The notes under the pieces: model-generated
Seen by the model: only the letters and a program-made list of their open reading frames with translations
Told to the model about the DNA's origin: nothing
Databases searched by the model: none
Origin: Angiostrongylus vasorum
Lineage: Eukaryota > Nematoda > Chromadorea > Rhabditida > Metastrongylidae
Assembly (NCBI GenBank): GCA_018806985.1
Contig: JADANN010000461.1
Location: 3,805,276 to 3,869,275, forward strand
Length of the DNA stretch: 64,000 nucleotides
Direction of reading: 5' to 3'
Position numbers and translations under genes: made by a program
Shown: in pieces, positions 53,396 to 64,000 of the stretch
How the letters are laid out: every line of letters begins with the position of its first letter
How positions within the stretch are numbered: the stretch's first letter is position 1

Positions 53396-53685
53396 AAGAT
53401 AAATTGTAAAGCTCTCGAAGTTGACCAGTCCCTGAGGGATGCACCATGCATTCGACTTCATTAAGCATCATTTGCAGGTGATTGAATGCATACGTGGCTT
53501 TTTACAGTGACTTGCGGTGGCCTACCGATGTATCGAACCAGTGCTGCTATCCTTCTAGACAGGTCTGGTACCAATTTGCAGACCCCGGAGGGATGAAAGG
53601 CTTTGTTTGGTGGAGGATGCGCGCAGGAATCGATTCCACGTGTGTGTTGCATGGCGCCTCCGACCACTGCACCACATGCGCCCTT
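53396..53685 (-). mobile_element. SINE-A copy 13
   Basis: Full length, from AAATTGTAAAGCTCTCG to CACTGCACCACATGCGCCC. Head variant GTGTTGCATGGCGCCTCCG is shared with copy 1. Confidence 0.87.
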
Positions 53686-54228
53686 CAAAAACTAATCAGT
53701 TGAAGCAATTGCACGTGTGGTGGGATCTCGTTTTTTTCCACTATCTACTGTAGCGGGAAATGCCCGTTAGCTGCTTTCTTCCATCATTTATTAACGTTTT
53801 CATCATATCCTACTGTCTGCAGATTGGATGAAATCGATTACAAAAAGCACTTATTTAGAAGTATCTCTCATTTCGTTTCTGCTTGAAACTGTACTCGAAC
53901 CTGCAAATACATTAGTAACTGAATCACTCGTAAAATTACACCCATTTCTGCGGTACGCTAGCATCTTCAAGTAGCCTTTGCTCGCTCACAAGCAGCAGAA
54001 AACATCACTTAATTTTCTAGGCAGGCACTTATATTCGCGCTATTTGGTGAGAACAAAGGTGAAACACATAGACTTTTCCTTAGCTGGACTTCCAGGAGCA
54101 GAGGCTTTGTTCTTCAGCAAGAGCGAACTAATCTGGAGCTTCATATCGTAGTTCCGCAACCAAACATATTCTCGTCGCTGTCTCAACGCGGAACAAGAAA
54201 GGAAATCTGTTATTCGAAACCATGTCCA

Positions 54229-54256
54229 TTATATATATATATATATATATATATAC

Positions 54257-54288
<32 letters not shown>
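54229..54288. repeat. AT microsatellite with a central ACGT interruption
   Basis: About 60 bases of AT/TA repeat with ATACGTAT in the middle, self-complementary overall. ORFs across it on both strands are artefacts. Confidence 0.95.
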
Positions 54289-54292
<4 letters not shown>

Positions 54293-54843
54293 CCCTGTAT
54301 TGTCACCTACTCCCCAAATTGATCTACTTCCCAGCCATTTCACCTGGAAACATCGTTACGTAGTCCTCAGCAATATTTGTAAGTGCAGGCTCGTTTTTGG
54401 ATCAAAAGTATTCACTCATTCCTGTTAGGTGTTTTTGACGGCGTTTTCGATGGAGTCGTGAATGCGATGGGCAAACAAGTTTGTGTGACGGAATAAAGTA
54501 GACATTTTCTAGAGAACTTGAAACGAAATATCTACACTACTGGCTTATTAAGAGAAGACTCTTTTGCAGCGTCAATTAACCCCTCTTGCTTAAACCTACC
54601 TTCCATTTACAGTATTTCACTGGCAGGTTCGAATTATGTCTATTATTATCACCTTCACAATGCTTGCCTCTTCTTCCTATGTTTTATTTAGACACTCAAG
54701 TTTCGTGTACCCAGCAAAGAAGAAACATAATCTTAAATATACTAAGAAAATTTCAGAAAAAAAGCTGTCCATTAATTTGATTTCTTTCCCTCATCTCTCC
54801 GTTCTTTTCCTTTTTATTTTTTCACTCCTTATGTTCTACTTAC

Positions 54844-55215
54844 GTAAATATTACTTATTTGGTACTTGAATGGCCCGTCCTCAATTGTTGTGCGGGACCA
54901 CAGCACAATCCCCATTTTCGGTGATTTGCTGGTTAAGGCGTTGTGGTTTCTTAGAATCCCGAGGTCAGCGTGGCCAAAGTCTATCCCCAGCTCTTCACCA
55001 CCACAAGCATTCGCAGCCCTTGTGGATCAGAGGAAGATTTGCCACAATGCGACTTTGATACAAAGATGATGGTTGATCCTGGTATTGGTTTACTCTTAGC
55101 TAGGCTTCTTACTCGAAACTTCGGACTCCTTCTCAGCGTGGGAGACCCTGCCGGGGAAACGAATCCCCTCCCTGTACATCGTAGTCCGACACCCAAGAAC
55201 ACCTCCTAGACACGA
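54844..55215 (-). mobile_element. SINE-C copy 5
   Basis: Opens (plus strand) with TTATTTGGTACTTGAATGGC and GTTGTGCGGGACCACAGC, runs through GATTTGCTGGTTAAGGCG and GTGGATCAGAGGAAGATTTG, and closes with GTCCGACACCCAAGAACACC and CACGATGAAGC. Five overlapping ORFs are repeat frames. Confidence 0.85.
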
Positions 55216-55259
55216 TGAAGCAACCTAAAGTAAAGTAAAAAAAGTAAGTAAACACGAAG

Positions 55260-56685
55260 ATATTTGTGCGAATAAAGTGCTTTTCGATAAAAACACCGCA
55301 GTTATTTAGCGCTAGTGTTTCATACTTCAAGGTTTTTTGGAGAAAAGAACCATATTGTCACAGATTTGTAGCTCACAGTCCTGGAATGTGGGATTTTCGT
55401 CTTCATTTAAATGATTTTTCTGAACAAGCACTTAGTTCGGTTATAATTTTTTCAGAAGTTACTGTAAAATATTTCCACCTTCTCCATCTCACCTTCGTCA
55501 TTACCTTGACCATCTCACCCAATTCTAATGTCCCACGCCTCAGAAGTTTTACATAGATTCAGCTAGTTAACCTAAACAGTGGTAGCATGTGGCGTAGGGT
55601 TTAGATTCATTCCATACTTGGTCATTGGTCCCGATCCTACTCCACAGGCTAACCCGCTCATACTTTTATTGCAAAAATATCACAATACTATATGTCATGA
55701 CAAGTGGAGTAGTGCGATTAAGCTTACAAAAGTGTTGAAGCGGTGGATGTCGATTTGGTGTGTACAATGCCTTTCGGAGGGTTACTCATGGGCTACAGCC
55801 GCTGTTTTTGTTTTCGTTGAAAAAAAAGCGTTGCCGGCAATTTATTGAAGAACAGCAGCCGACAACAAATTACATGATCTAGTATGTGATAAAGAAGGAA
55901 AACGTGTTTACCAAAACATTCGATGTGTAATGCAATATACCACCCGCTCCTTAATGTCGTCGTTGTTGACGTCGTTGTAAGGTTAGTCTTCGCATAGAAT
56001 GTCACATTTTCTTACCTCATTGCGTTCTCCATACGCTGTGAATGATTGTGTTGCTTAGCAGGATTGTTTCGTTCTGGGCAAAGTTACTCGTTCAGTGGTC
56101 CCCAGGGCGCACTAAAAGCAATAATCCGATAGTGTAAAACGAAGTATTCTTAATCACTTTAAGACCACGCTGCTCTGAGAACGTTTACGAACCTTTCCAT
56201 TTATAGTACTCTTAGGAAGAGTTGGGAATTGAAATGTTGGAATGATAGAGAAGAGCACTGAAATCGGAATTGTAACTCCACCAGCAGTAGCCCGTCAGTT
56301 TTCGGCTTTTTATAGAAATTTTCGACGATTTTTTCAACTCAGTGGACGAACCTCCTTTTTTACATTACAGGTTGACACCGGAGAACGCTGTCTACCATAG
56401 TCTCTTGTATAAATGCAAGAGAAACATCAATGTATACAGTAAAGAGCACAATTTCAATAATTTTTTTAGGTGTACCACACTGTGTAACCCTCTAATACAT
56501 AACCCTAATTATTAACACGAAATTCGATTGGGTCCAGGAGCCGTGTGTTGCTGTCGCCTGTTCTTCATTTTACCTTATTGTTCTAATTGAAAATCAACTA
56601 CGAGAAAAGCACTTATGGGGGTATCATGAAACTCAGTAAATTGTTCGCAGTTGGGCTACTCGATATTATAAAAATCAATATTATA
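55260..56685. other. Uncharacterised stretch
   Basis: Short frames at 55266-55556 and 55579-55848 (plus) lack domains and splice partners. No repeat family recognised. Confidence 0.3.
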
Positions 56686-56689
56686 CTTA

Positions 56690-58020
56690 CTTGGATACTT
56701 GGATGGTCCGTCTTCACGAGCTGTGCGGACCCCAGCACATATGCCATTCGTTCCTTTCTCTTGCAATCGTAGTCCGTGGTGGTGGTCTTGTTCGAGCATG
56801 GTATCGCTTGCAAGTCTCGTAACGTGATCTGTAAAACAACTGCAGCTGCGGGTACAGCTGATTAACTTTGTTTGCGAACATGCCCGCCCCACGTTTAGGT
56901 GGCCGTCTTAGGGGACGTTTGCATTCTCTTGGAGTCCACTCTACAGTTCTTTTCGTCCATCTATCGTCCGCTCTTCTCTTTATGTGACCCGCCCATCTAT
57001 GTTTCGCTATCGATGTGTACTCTCTTGGACCTCGAAGATGTGACAGATTTCGAAGGTCAGAGCTTCGCATTCCGGCTAGATATTGAGAGTGCCGGTTATA
57101 TTTCAGAAGACATCGTTCAAGCGCTCTGTGAGTAGTGCGAAGCATTCTTGACGTGGTTGAAGTATCAACCCACGTCTCTGCAGCACAACAGAGCGCTGGG
57201 AGGACCGTAGAATCGAAGAGATGAACGCGGATTTTCGGGTCCCTTCAGTTGGTCGGTGGCTTCTTTTGAGAGGCCCGAATGCGGCCCAAGCTGCTCTTCT
57301 TCTTCTATCTAGTTCCTCCTTCATGTTGTTTTCCATGTTCATTGATCGCCCAAATTATACGTACGAGGTGGTCTCTGCAATGAGAGAGCCATCCAATTCA
57401 ATTTTTTCCGCCTTCGCACCATGGGTTTTTCTTGAACTGGGTCTTCTTTCGATTTATGCGAAGTCCAATGTTTTTTCCTCGCTTCGTTGAGCTCGTTGAT
57501 CATAATCTCTGCTTGGCTAGTACTTCTTGAGAAGATGACAATGTCGTCGGCAAAACGAAGGTTTGATAGGAATTTTCCATCAATACGTATGCCTTTCTCA
57601 TCCAGTCGAGTGACTTCATTATCCACCGCAGTGCGGCACTGAACAGCTTTATTGTCGCCCTGTCGAACCCCCTTTTCCTATAGGTATGGTAAGAGGTCGA
57701 TGGAAAAGCTGTATTTTCGAGGTGCAGTTCCGATAACAATTAGGTAGAGTTCTTATGTAAGACGGGTCCACTCCTTGGTCGACGAGCGCTGATAGGATTG
57801 TATTCGTTTCGACACTGTCAAACGTTTCTTCATAGTCGACAAAGGTTAGGACTAAAAACAGGGAGGTATCCCCAACAAAGTTCGATGACCCTGGACACGG
57901 TTTGGATGTGGTCCATACAGCAAAATCCTTTCCGAAATCCTGCTTGTTCGACTGGTTGCGCCTCATCCAATGCCCTTGATATGCGCAAGAGGACAATATT
58001 ATTTCCCATGAAAAAAAGTG
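56690..58020 (-). mobile_element. RTE-clade LINE, RT to 3' end
   Basis: From 58020 down: a frameshifted QGHWMRRNQSNKQDFGKDFA region and FVDYEETFDSVETNTILSAL with VDQGVDPSYIRTL (about 57843-57740). RT catalytic SNLRFADDIVIFS follows near 57565-57525, then LDRRRRAAWAAFGPL near 57310. The conserved C-terminal WAGHIKRRADDRWTKRTVEW and KRPLRRPPKR lie near 57000-56890. The 3' end is TGTGCTGGGGTCCGCACAG and AAGTATCCAAGTAAGTA (56740-56690). 5'-truncated, with at least three frame changes, so inactive. Confidence 0.82.
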
Positions 58021-58029
58021 TATAGTACT

Positions 58030-58590
58030 CGTCACTACGTCCTCACTATGGAGTGCCGTTCTTGACACAATGAAAAGGCTTGCACGCACATAAACTAATT
58101 CGAATAAAAGACAAATACCTTCTAATAATTTATGCGATTTTATCCCGATAACTATCGGTATTCTGACCTTGACTTTTGACTGGTTCATGTGAAATTTGAC
58201 CCAATTTCGTAGTGAATAGTCGCTAGCGCAAGTAAATTGTTCTCTGCCCTCAATATTTCTTCTAATGGGTCGTTTTTTCCCCCTAACGAATCATGAATTG
58301 AGAAAGTTGAAAAAAAATTAAAGAAGGTTTTGTCATCTCAAAATCTTTACTCGTTTCCTTTGTAGAGAGTAAAACGGCTTGGAAAGACTTCAAATGGACA
58401 GGCAAAGGCTGCCAACTCACGTAAAACCATTCTTTTTTTGTAGATAAAGCGCCAACTCATGTACGGCTATTACGCCATCGTTCTTCAATTTCTTCCTTTA
58501 GCCTTTTTTTAAATAGCGAACTTCATTAAGTACAAATGAAGGTTTTCCGGTTGCGCTACCCCTCTCCATGTATCTCATTTATTTTGAGTC
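58030..58590. other. Uncharacterised stretch
   Basis: Nothing recognisable. Minus frame 58188-58030 upstream of the RT remnant has no RT-like residues. Confidence 0.3.
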
Positions 58591-58599
58591 TTTTTTTTA

Positions 58600-58925
58600 T
58601 TCAACCTGGCCCGGTACCACATGTATTGTGTGCAATCCAGCAAATCCTCAATTCTCTTCGTTTTCTCGCACCCAGCACCTATGAAGGCTTTCTTGTTTGC
58701 TTGTGGGTCCTGCTGTGGCTTCAAATCCTCTGCAATTTTGTCGTTGAGTGCTGGGTCAAATGGATTCTCCCTGGTATCCTTGGACAGTCGTGCCACAGCG
58801 TTCCATGCTGTTGTGTATTGGAAGAGGCTTTCCAGACAAACTTGGTAGCCATTCACTGACTTCGAAGGGATGAGATGCTTGGTTAGCTTGAGGAACGGTC
58901 CGGTTAGGGCACATGAAACAGAACC
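58600..58925 (-). mobile_element. SINE-B copy, diverged
   Basis: In plus sense: CACCCAGCACCTATGAAGGC, TTTGTCGTTGAGTGCTGGG, GACAGTCGTGCCACAGCG, TTGGAAGAGGCTTTCCAGAC and GAAGGGATGAGATGCTTGG then GGTCCGGTTAGGGCAC. The order is that of the inverse of SINE-B. The 93-codon minus frame and 107-codon plus frame are repeat frames. Confidence 0.55.
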
Positions 58926-59284
58926 ACTGCTCTACCCAGCATGTTAAAGAAAAGATACCGAATTGCAATAATCACAGCAAATCATTAGAATTTCTTTACT
59001 CGTCAGCAGAGCAGGAAACACACAACTCTATAAGCAATCGTGGTCGTTAATAAGATTAATAAAATGTTGTTGAAACGGGAAATCCTCGATTGTATCTTCC
59101 ACTGCATCTTCACCACATAGACGTACAATGAGGCACTGGAAACGCAGTTGTCGGGAAGCCGACGCATACACGCATGGTCGCTAGTCCGACTCTGCACTAA
59201 GCCAACCAACGTCGCGGAGGTGGAAAATTGCCATCAGACTTACTTTTTTGGGCTGTTCAGCCCATGCAAAGTTGTTTGAGAACT

Positions 59285-59330
59285 CTCATCGTGGTTAACA
59301 TTTCGGCGCATTCTCCTTCTTAACAGGCGC
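59285..59330 (-). ncRNA. Degenerate hammerhead-like motif
   Basis: Minus: GTTAAGA (three changes from CTGANGA), AGGAGAATGCGCC, GAAATGTT, AACCACG. Sequence beyond 59340 shares GGAATGAAGCACCGCTCGAAT with the pLTR-like units at 46.7 and 48.9 kb, which supports membership of the family. Confidence 0.35.
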
Positions 59331-59689
59331 AGTCATTTGAGTCTACTGTCCCATACCCGTTCGTCCCTCGCGGTGTAGGTCTTCATGGTCGAATCGAGTC
59401 GATACTGGAATGAAGCACCGCTCGAATGAAAAAATCTCACTAAGCAGTACCTCTTTATATGGCATTGTTTTTGACCTATTACCATCAAATACGATCTGAA
59501 TTCATGGTAACATTGGATTCTGAAGTAATTGGAACACTATTACCTAGCACATAGCGCCATATTTTTTTAAAGAGTTTCTACTGGTCCATAAATCTTGACC
59601 ATTAGCCGTTTGGAGGACCAGAAATGCCCTAGCATAGCTGTAGAAATTTCAGGAAGAATCAGTTCAACCTGCGTTCAATGATATTTTTT

Positions 59690-59815
59690 AAAGCAGATTA
59701 AAAGTCTTCAAACAACTGCTGATTCCATACGGAATTCACAAGATCTTCGTGAATGGTGGATGTGAGGAGACAAATGAAAAAGTGCCGAGGGCTATACAAT
59801 ACGAGAAGTAAATAA
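59690..59815 (+). mobile_element. SINE-B 3' fragment
   Basis: AAAGTCTTCAAACAACTGC, AAGATCTTCGTGAATGGTGG and AAAAGTGCCGAGGGCTATAC follow the order of the SINE-B 3' half. Confidence 0.45.
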
Positions 59816-60180
59816 GTAAATAGCAGTGAAGCGCTGGAGCATTGGTTGTCGCTTTTGCTTCTGCTTTTTTTCTCTTTTTGTTCTTAATATGATTGATGAG
59901 AAATCTTTCCGTTCGCTTGAGATAGTATTCATTTTTTGCCCGCTTGTGAGGTGTTGACTAGAAATGCACTGTATGTTTATCCTTATTCAATGATTTCCAA
60001 TCAGTGTTTCTTCTTCTTGTTGAAATTCATCGTTTACTTCGAAGTAATGACAGGCATTAAAAATTGGTGTTGGTAGAACATTTAACTCACTGTGGTTGAT
60101 GGTACAAAACGACATACCCGCACGAACCAGCAGAGGTTGGATAAAGTTTTGCGGTTTCGTCACTGTATTTTTTTTACAAC

Positions 60181-60419
60181 AGGGGCGCGTGGGCCCTGCA
60201 ATACACATGAGATCGATCCCCGCGAACAACGCTCACCAGGCCTTCCATCCCTTCGGGGTTGGCAAATTGGTACCAGACTTATCTACGAGGATAGCAACAC
60301 TAGCTCGATGTATCGGTGGGTCACCGTGATCTTTGTATAGACTTCAATCGATGCTTAATGGAGTCGAAAGCATGGCGCATCCCTCAGGGAATGGTCAACG
60401 CCAGGTGCTTTTTATTTAC
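60181..60419 (+). mobile_element. SINE-A copy 14, head deletion
   Basis: The A-box part of the head is deleted (GGGGCGCGTGGGCCCTGCAA), removing the predicted polymerase III A box. The B-box-like GAGATCGATCC and the body remain. It is followed directly by SINE-C copy 6. Confidence 0.82.
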
Positions 60420-60427
60420 CCCTAATT

Positions 60428-60805
60428 TTTCTCAACGGTTTACCGCCTCATCGTGGTTGGGTGTCGGGCTGCGATGTACAGCGGAGGGATTCGTCCTCCT
60501 GGCAGGGTCTCCCTAGCTGAGAAGGAGTCCGGCGTTTCCGTCAGGAAGCCCTAGCTAAGAGTAAACCAATACCAGGACCTACCACCGTCCTGCTACCAAA
60601 GTCGCATGCTGGTAAATCTCCCTCTGATCCAGCCACAAGGGCTGCGACTGCCTGTCGTGGTGACGACCTGGGGCAGGCTTTGGTTAGGGCTGTCCTCGGG
60701 ATTCCAGGGAACCACAATGGCTTAACCAGCAAATCTCTGAAAAATGGTGATTATGCTGGGCCCCGCACAACTAGTGAGGACCGGCCGTTCAACTATCAAG
60801 TAAGT
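60428..60805 (+). mobile_element. SINE-C copy 6, full length
   Basis: GGTTTACCGCCTCATCGTGG, GTCGGGCTGCGATGTACAGC, AAGGAGTCCGGCGTTTCC, CCACAAGGGCTGCGACTG and TTATGCTGGGCCCCGCAC, then CAACTATCAAGTAAGTAAC. A good reference for the family. Confidence 0.87.
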
Positions 60806-61054
60806 AACTATTTTCCACAATGGTTGCTTTATTTATCGATAGGTTTTTGGCCTTCATCATTAATTTTAACTTTAAAGTATGTCCCTCCGGACATCGATAT
60901 GCAAGCATCTAACAATCAATATCGCTTACTGTAATGAGTAAAAGAGGCATAATAGTACAGCTCATTGCAAAATAATAGTGTAAAAAATGATAGGAAAAAG
61001 CTGAGAGAACAATCTAACTAAAAAAATGTAATTTTGGTGATATTATTTGCATTA

Positions 61055-61262
61055 TCCAACTAGGAACGCTCCAGCCAGTCCATCTCAGGACTTCAGGGAG
61101 AATTGCTCGACCAGCATTCTACGACATTCAAGGTGAAATGAAAATCCTCAAGAAGCAACCAAACCCACACGTAGGAGTTGGAAGATCTTCGTGGACAATG
61201 GATGCGAGGAAGTGAATTGAATATGAGAAGTGCTGGGATCCGCACAGTACGCGAAGGGGGAT
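61055..61262 (+). mobile_element. SINE-B copy, 5'-truncated
   Basis: Starts in the B-specific 3' half (CTAGGAACGCTCCAGCC), then ATTGCTCGACCAGCATTC, AGTTGGAAGATCTTCGTGG and AGAAGTGCTGGGATCCGCAC. The tRNA-like head is absent. Confidence 0.75.
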
Positions 61263-61504
61263 AAAATAAAACAAAAATAAAAAAATTTGCATTTGCATAA
61301 TATGTAGGTGTGTTTTCCTTCAGTTTCTTAGTTACTCTTTTATTTTATAGCCTTCATTATTTCCTACTTTCCTCCGTGTACCACGGTATTCGTCACCAAC
61401 TTCATTCCATTTTTTTGTTTAACATGTTGATAAAATTAATAGCCTTATTCGCATTCAGAATGCTTGCAATAGATAACTGAGTACTGAACGAACTGTGTAG
61501 CTAC

Positions 61505-61800
61505 TACTACTTTTTTTGGGTCAGGTATGTTTCCTTTTTACGGTCGAGGTCTGCATGTCATTCTGCAACACTGTTGACCGTCTCATTGTGTAGTCAATGA
61601 AGTACTTGTCACAATGAGAAGTAAACCAATTAGACGGTAGTCCATCTGTCCGGCTCTCTATCGTTGGTCGTAAGTCGACGGCGACCACTAGAGGTCGCAA
61701 TTGAGACCGACAACAATCGCTTCCATTCCAACATCCGCAACGACCGTCACAAAGGCAACCACTACTCCATCATCGTATTCGGAGAAGAATTGCTTCCACC
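61505..61800 (+). repeat. Dispersed repeat G, copy 3
   Basis: GTATGTTTCCTTTTTACGG, AACACTGTTGACCGTCTC, GTGTAGTCAATGAAGTAC, AAGTCGACGGCGACCACTAG and GAGACCGACAACAATCGC match copies 1 and 2. The 77-codon plus frame is low-complexity Thr/Ser. Confidence 0.6.
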
Positions 61801-61934
61801 TTCCGTCCACCCTCATATCCGATCCTGGTTCTCATCAAATATCTAGTACTTTTACTGACACCAGCAACACCTATAATCTCATCTCCTCTAGAACCCTAGT
61901 ATTCTTCTCCTCGGTTGTTTTTTGTTACAAATAA

Positions 61935-62650
61935 ATTCATGACTCAACTGGGATTCAATTTCCAGCTTTCGGTCATTTGGTCTTTGGTTTTCTTCCCCAC
62001 TTTCTGAGCAAAAAAGCTAGCGTAATATCAAAACTGATCATCGGCTACCTGTATGATCGGTGTGTCTTCGCTATCTACTGATTTAAGCTGGTGTACCAAT
62101 CAAAGTTGGCGGTCCGACGACAGTATCTTTTTCTTGAAAGCGCGGTTTTACACGTTTTGCAGAGCAAACGACATATCAGCACTATATTTTGGAATTCTGC
62201 GTCCAAAAGATACAATTCACTGAAAACACCCCAAACGGTGCTTTCGATTAGTTGCATAGTGAAGCTCATGAACATCCTTTTCTTCAACTTTTAACGAATG
62301 CAACAGTTCGCAAATGATTCTTCAGATGCGAAAAAATTCTGGCAGTCATCTCTTCATCTACCGTGCTTTCTTTCTAGAAGCTGTTGAGCCATCGTTTGTA
62401 TGAGTTCATCGCTGGTCGAGACATCGCTGGTGAAATGCTGACGTAAATTAATCAGAAGAGAAAGAAGAAAAACTCAAATTGCTCAAATTAGAAATTAGAC
62501 TTAAGTCAAGTTAGTGAAGTTAAAGTGAGTTTTCTTTAGTCAAACTTCATGTCAGGTTTTTGCATAAGATAATCTCAAATTAGTGTCTGGAGCTACTGAA
62601 GGATGTTATGCGAAAATCTGCATAGTTATTTTTAACATTATTTGCAATTT
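61935..62650. other. Uncharacterised stretch
   Basis: Overlapping frames at 62075-62294 on both strands lack domains. No repeat family recognised. Confidence 0.3.
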
Positions 62651-62654
62651 TATT

Positions 62655-62830
62655 TTTTTATTTACTCCCTACTACATTTTTTTCAAGGCAGGGTATGCTG
62701 TGAAATACAACCACGATGATGCTGATATATTTGCAAAGCTTCGGACCGCACGTGTTTGTGGTGGGGAACGAACGCGCTATTACCCTTTCTGGAAGCTAAC
62801 GCGTTCACCACCACACCATGCGGGTCCTTC
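62655..62830. repeat. PAL single arm with terminal sequence
   Basis: TTTATTTACTCCCTACTACA and AAGGCAGGGTATGCTGTG are the terminal part of the family. The arm follows (ATGATGCTGATATATTTGC, GGTGGGGAACGAACGCGC, GCGTTCACCACCACACC). No second arm, so a half-element. Confidence 0.72.
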
Positions 62831-62963
62831 CGCAGCCATTTGCAATGACTGCATAATAAAGTACACTCCTTTAATATCTACTATAACAACGTGAAGAGAA
62901 AAATTAGCACACTAATGAAATAGGAATAGGTATGAAATTTTGTAAATTACATGCAATAAAGAG

Positions 62964-63330
62964 GTACGTGTAGCGCAGTGGTTGGAGGCGCCACTGCGAC
63001 ACACATCTGGAATCGATCACCGCGCCCATGGCCCACCAAGCCTTCCATCCCTCGGGGGTCGGAAAACTGGTACCAGACTTGTCTGGGAAAATTCACTTTC
63101 TGCAATCCAGTTGGGAACGTTCCAGCCTGGCTATCTCAGGACTCTAGGGAGAATTGCTCGGCCAGCATTCTGCGACATTCAAGATCAGGTGAAAGTCGTT
63201 AAGCAGCAACCGAAGCCACACGTAAAGTTGGAAGATCTTCGTGGATAATGGATGAGAGGAAACAAATTTAATGTGAGAAGTGCTGGGATCCGCACAGTAG
63301 ACGTGAAAACGGGTCAAGGAAAATAAATTA
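62964..63330 (+). mobile_element. SINE-B, full-length reference copy
   Basis: Head TACGTGTAGCGCAGTGGTTGG and GGAATCGATCACC are almost identical to SINE-A up to GTACCAGACTTGTCTGGGA (63070-63090). The sequence then switches to CACTTTCTGCAATCC, AATTGCTCGGCCAGCATTC, GTTGGAAGATCTTCGTGG and TGCTGGGATCCGCACAGTAG. Frames on both strands are repeat frames. Confidence 0.87.
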
Positions 63331-63649
63331 AGGAATAAAAATAAATTATTGAATTTGTTTGCAGTAGCAAGTACGGATTCCTCCATCACGTCGAGAAAAT
63401 CCTGGGGCGCAGTTCAGAAATTCTCGAAAGAATGTCTTCCTAAGCAATATGGTATGTCGAACAGCACAATGGTGGTCTGTGGGCCACAGGAACCATATGA
63501 TTGCTGGTTGTTGGTGAAGACGTAACAATCCACATTAGTCCGTGAATTTAACGGTATTAAGAAAAATAACTGTGGGTGCAATCACAAAATACGGTAATTT
63601 CTCCAATTTTTGCTACCTAAATGTGCAACCGTTCGGATCCATTGTAGGA

Positions 63650-63940
63650 TAAAGGATAAAAGGATAAAGCTCTCAACGTTGATCAATCACTTAGGGATGC
63701 GCCATGCATTCGACTTCATTAAGCACCGATTTGAGGTGATTGAATGCATATCTGGCCTTTACAATGACTCGAGGTGGCCTACCGATGTATCGAGCCAGTG
63801 CTTCTGTCCTCCAAGATAAGTCTAGTACCAATTTGCCGAGACCCTTGAGGGATGGAAGGCTTGGTGAGCCATGGGCGCGTGGATCGATTCCAAATGTGTG
63901 TGGCGAGACGCCTCCGACCACTGATCCACACGCGCCCATT
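63650..63940 (-). mobile_element. SINE-A copy 15
   Basis: Full length with tail units AAGGATAAAAGGATAAAG. The flanks have CATTGTAGGAT (63640-63650) and CATTGTGGGAT (about 63949-63959), a near-identical candidate target duplication. Confidence 0.88.
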
Positions 63941-64000
63941 ATGGTTCGCATTGTGGGATTCTGTAAAACTCCTTCAATAGAAACATCATTCGAAGGCTAT

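Noticed and set aside
54128..54428. ORFs with Ile-Tyr tracts
   Set aside because: They cross the AT microsatellite at 54229-54288; flanking parts show no domain.
44700..64000. A full-length, potentially active LINE or PLE
   Set aside because: Every retroelement copy seen is truncated or has several stops and frame changes; none is intact in this window.
1..64000. CRISPR array, bacterial operon or integrated bacterial segment
   Set aside because: No regularly spaced repeats, no ribosome-binding-site-led gene clusters, and introns plus eukaryotic retroelements throughout.

Overview
The window looks like repeat-dense DNA from a parasitic strongylid nematode, most likely a hookworm. This is inferred from a secreted CAP/ASP (Ancylostoma-secreted-protein-like) gene and a broken paralogue, a nematode-style trypsin-like protease, short introns ending in TTTCAG, and abundant RTE-clade LINEs, Penelope-like elements (PLEs) and tRNA-derived SINEs. 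I could not run a database search, so species level is not claimed.

Host genes are few. (1) A five-exon ASP-like gene at 5344-6449 (+) has a TATA box and poly(A) signal. (2) A 5'-truncated, stop- and frameshift-bearing ASP paralogue lies at 11588-12676 (+). (3) A small four-exon proline-rich protein gene of unknown function lies at 33849-34636 (+). (4) A seven-exon S1 serine protease at 42571-44608 (-) has all three catalytic residues but apparently two one-base insertions. Three further ORFs (29279, 35302, 41921) are weak hypotheticals. I saw no rRNA, canonical tRNA, operon or CRISPR.

Most of the rest is mobile-element debris. SINE-A is a roughly 285-bp tRNA-like family with an ATCCTTTT-type tail (15 copies). 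SINE-B shares its head but has a different 3' half. SINE-C has a TATCAAG-type tail resembling the 3' end of the RTE LINEs at 46.9 and 56.7 kb, which suggests RTE machinery moves it. RTE fragments lie near 8.5, 14.6, 24.5-26.9, 36.3, 45.3, 47.0-47.9 and 56.7-58.0 kb. PLE fragments with GIY-YIG endonuclease sequence lie near 1.1, 2.2, 10.1, 13.8, 15.5, 18-19.1 and 32.6-33.7 kb. A foldback family with long inverted arms recurs at 2.6, 27.4, 28.1, 36.7, 39.7, 40.2, 49.4 and 62.7 kb.

The most interesting layer is a set of hammerhead-ribozyme-like motifs (CTGANGA, a small hairpin, GAAAC, then GTH and a strand complementary to the 5' flank). They occur downstream of PLE ORFs, in a foldback at 10.4-10.8 kb, in a hairpin at 52.6 kb, and in a tandem pair of 215-bp units at 46.1-46.5 kb that resembles an animal retrozyme or tandem PLE pLTR. 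Paired changes in helices I and II between copies support an RNA structure, although most copies carry mutations and every copy has one unpaired A before helix II.
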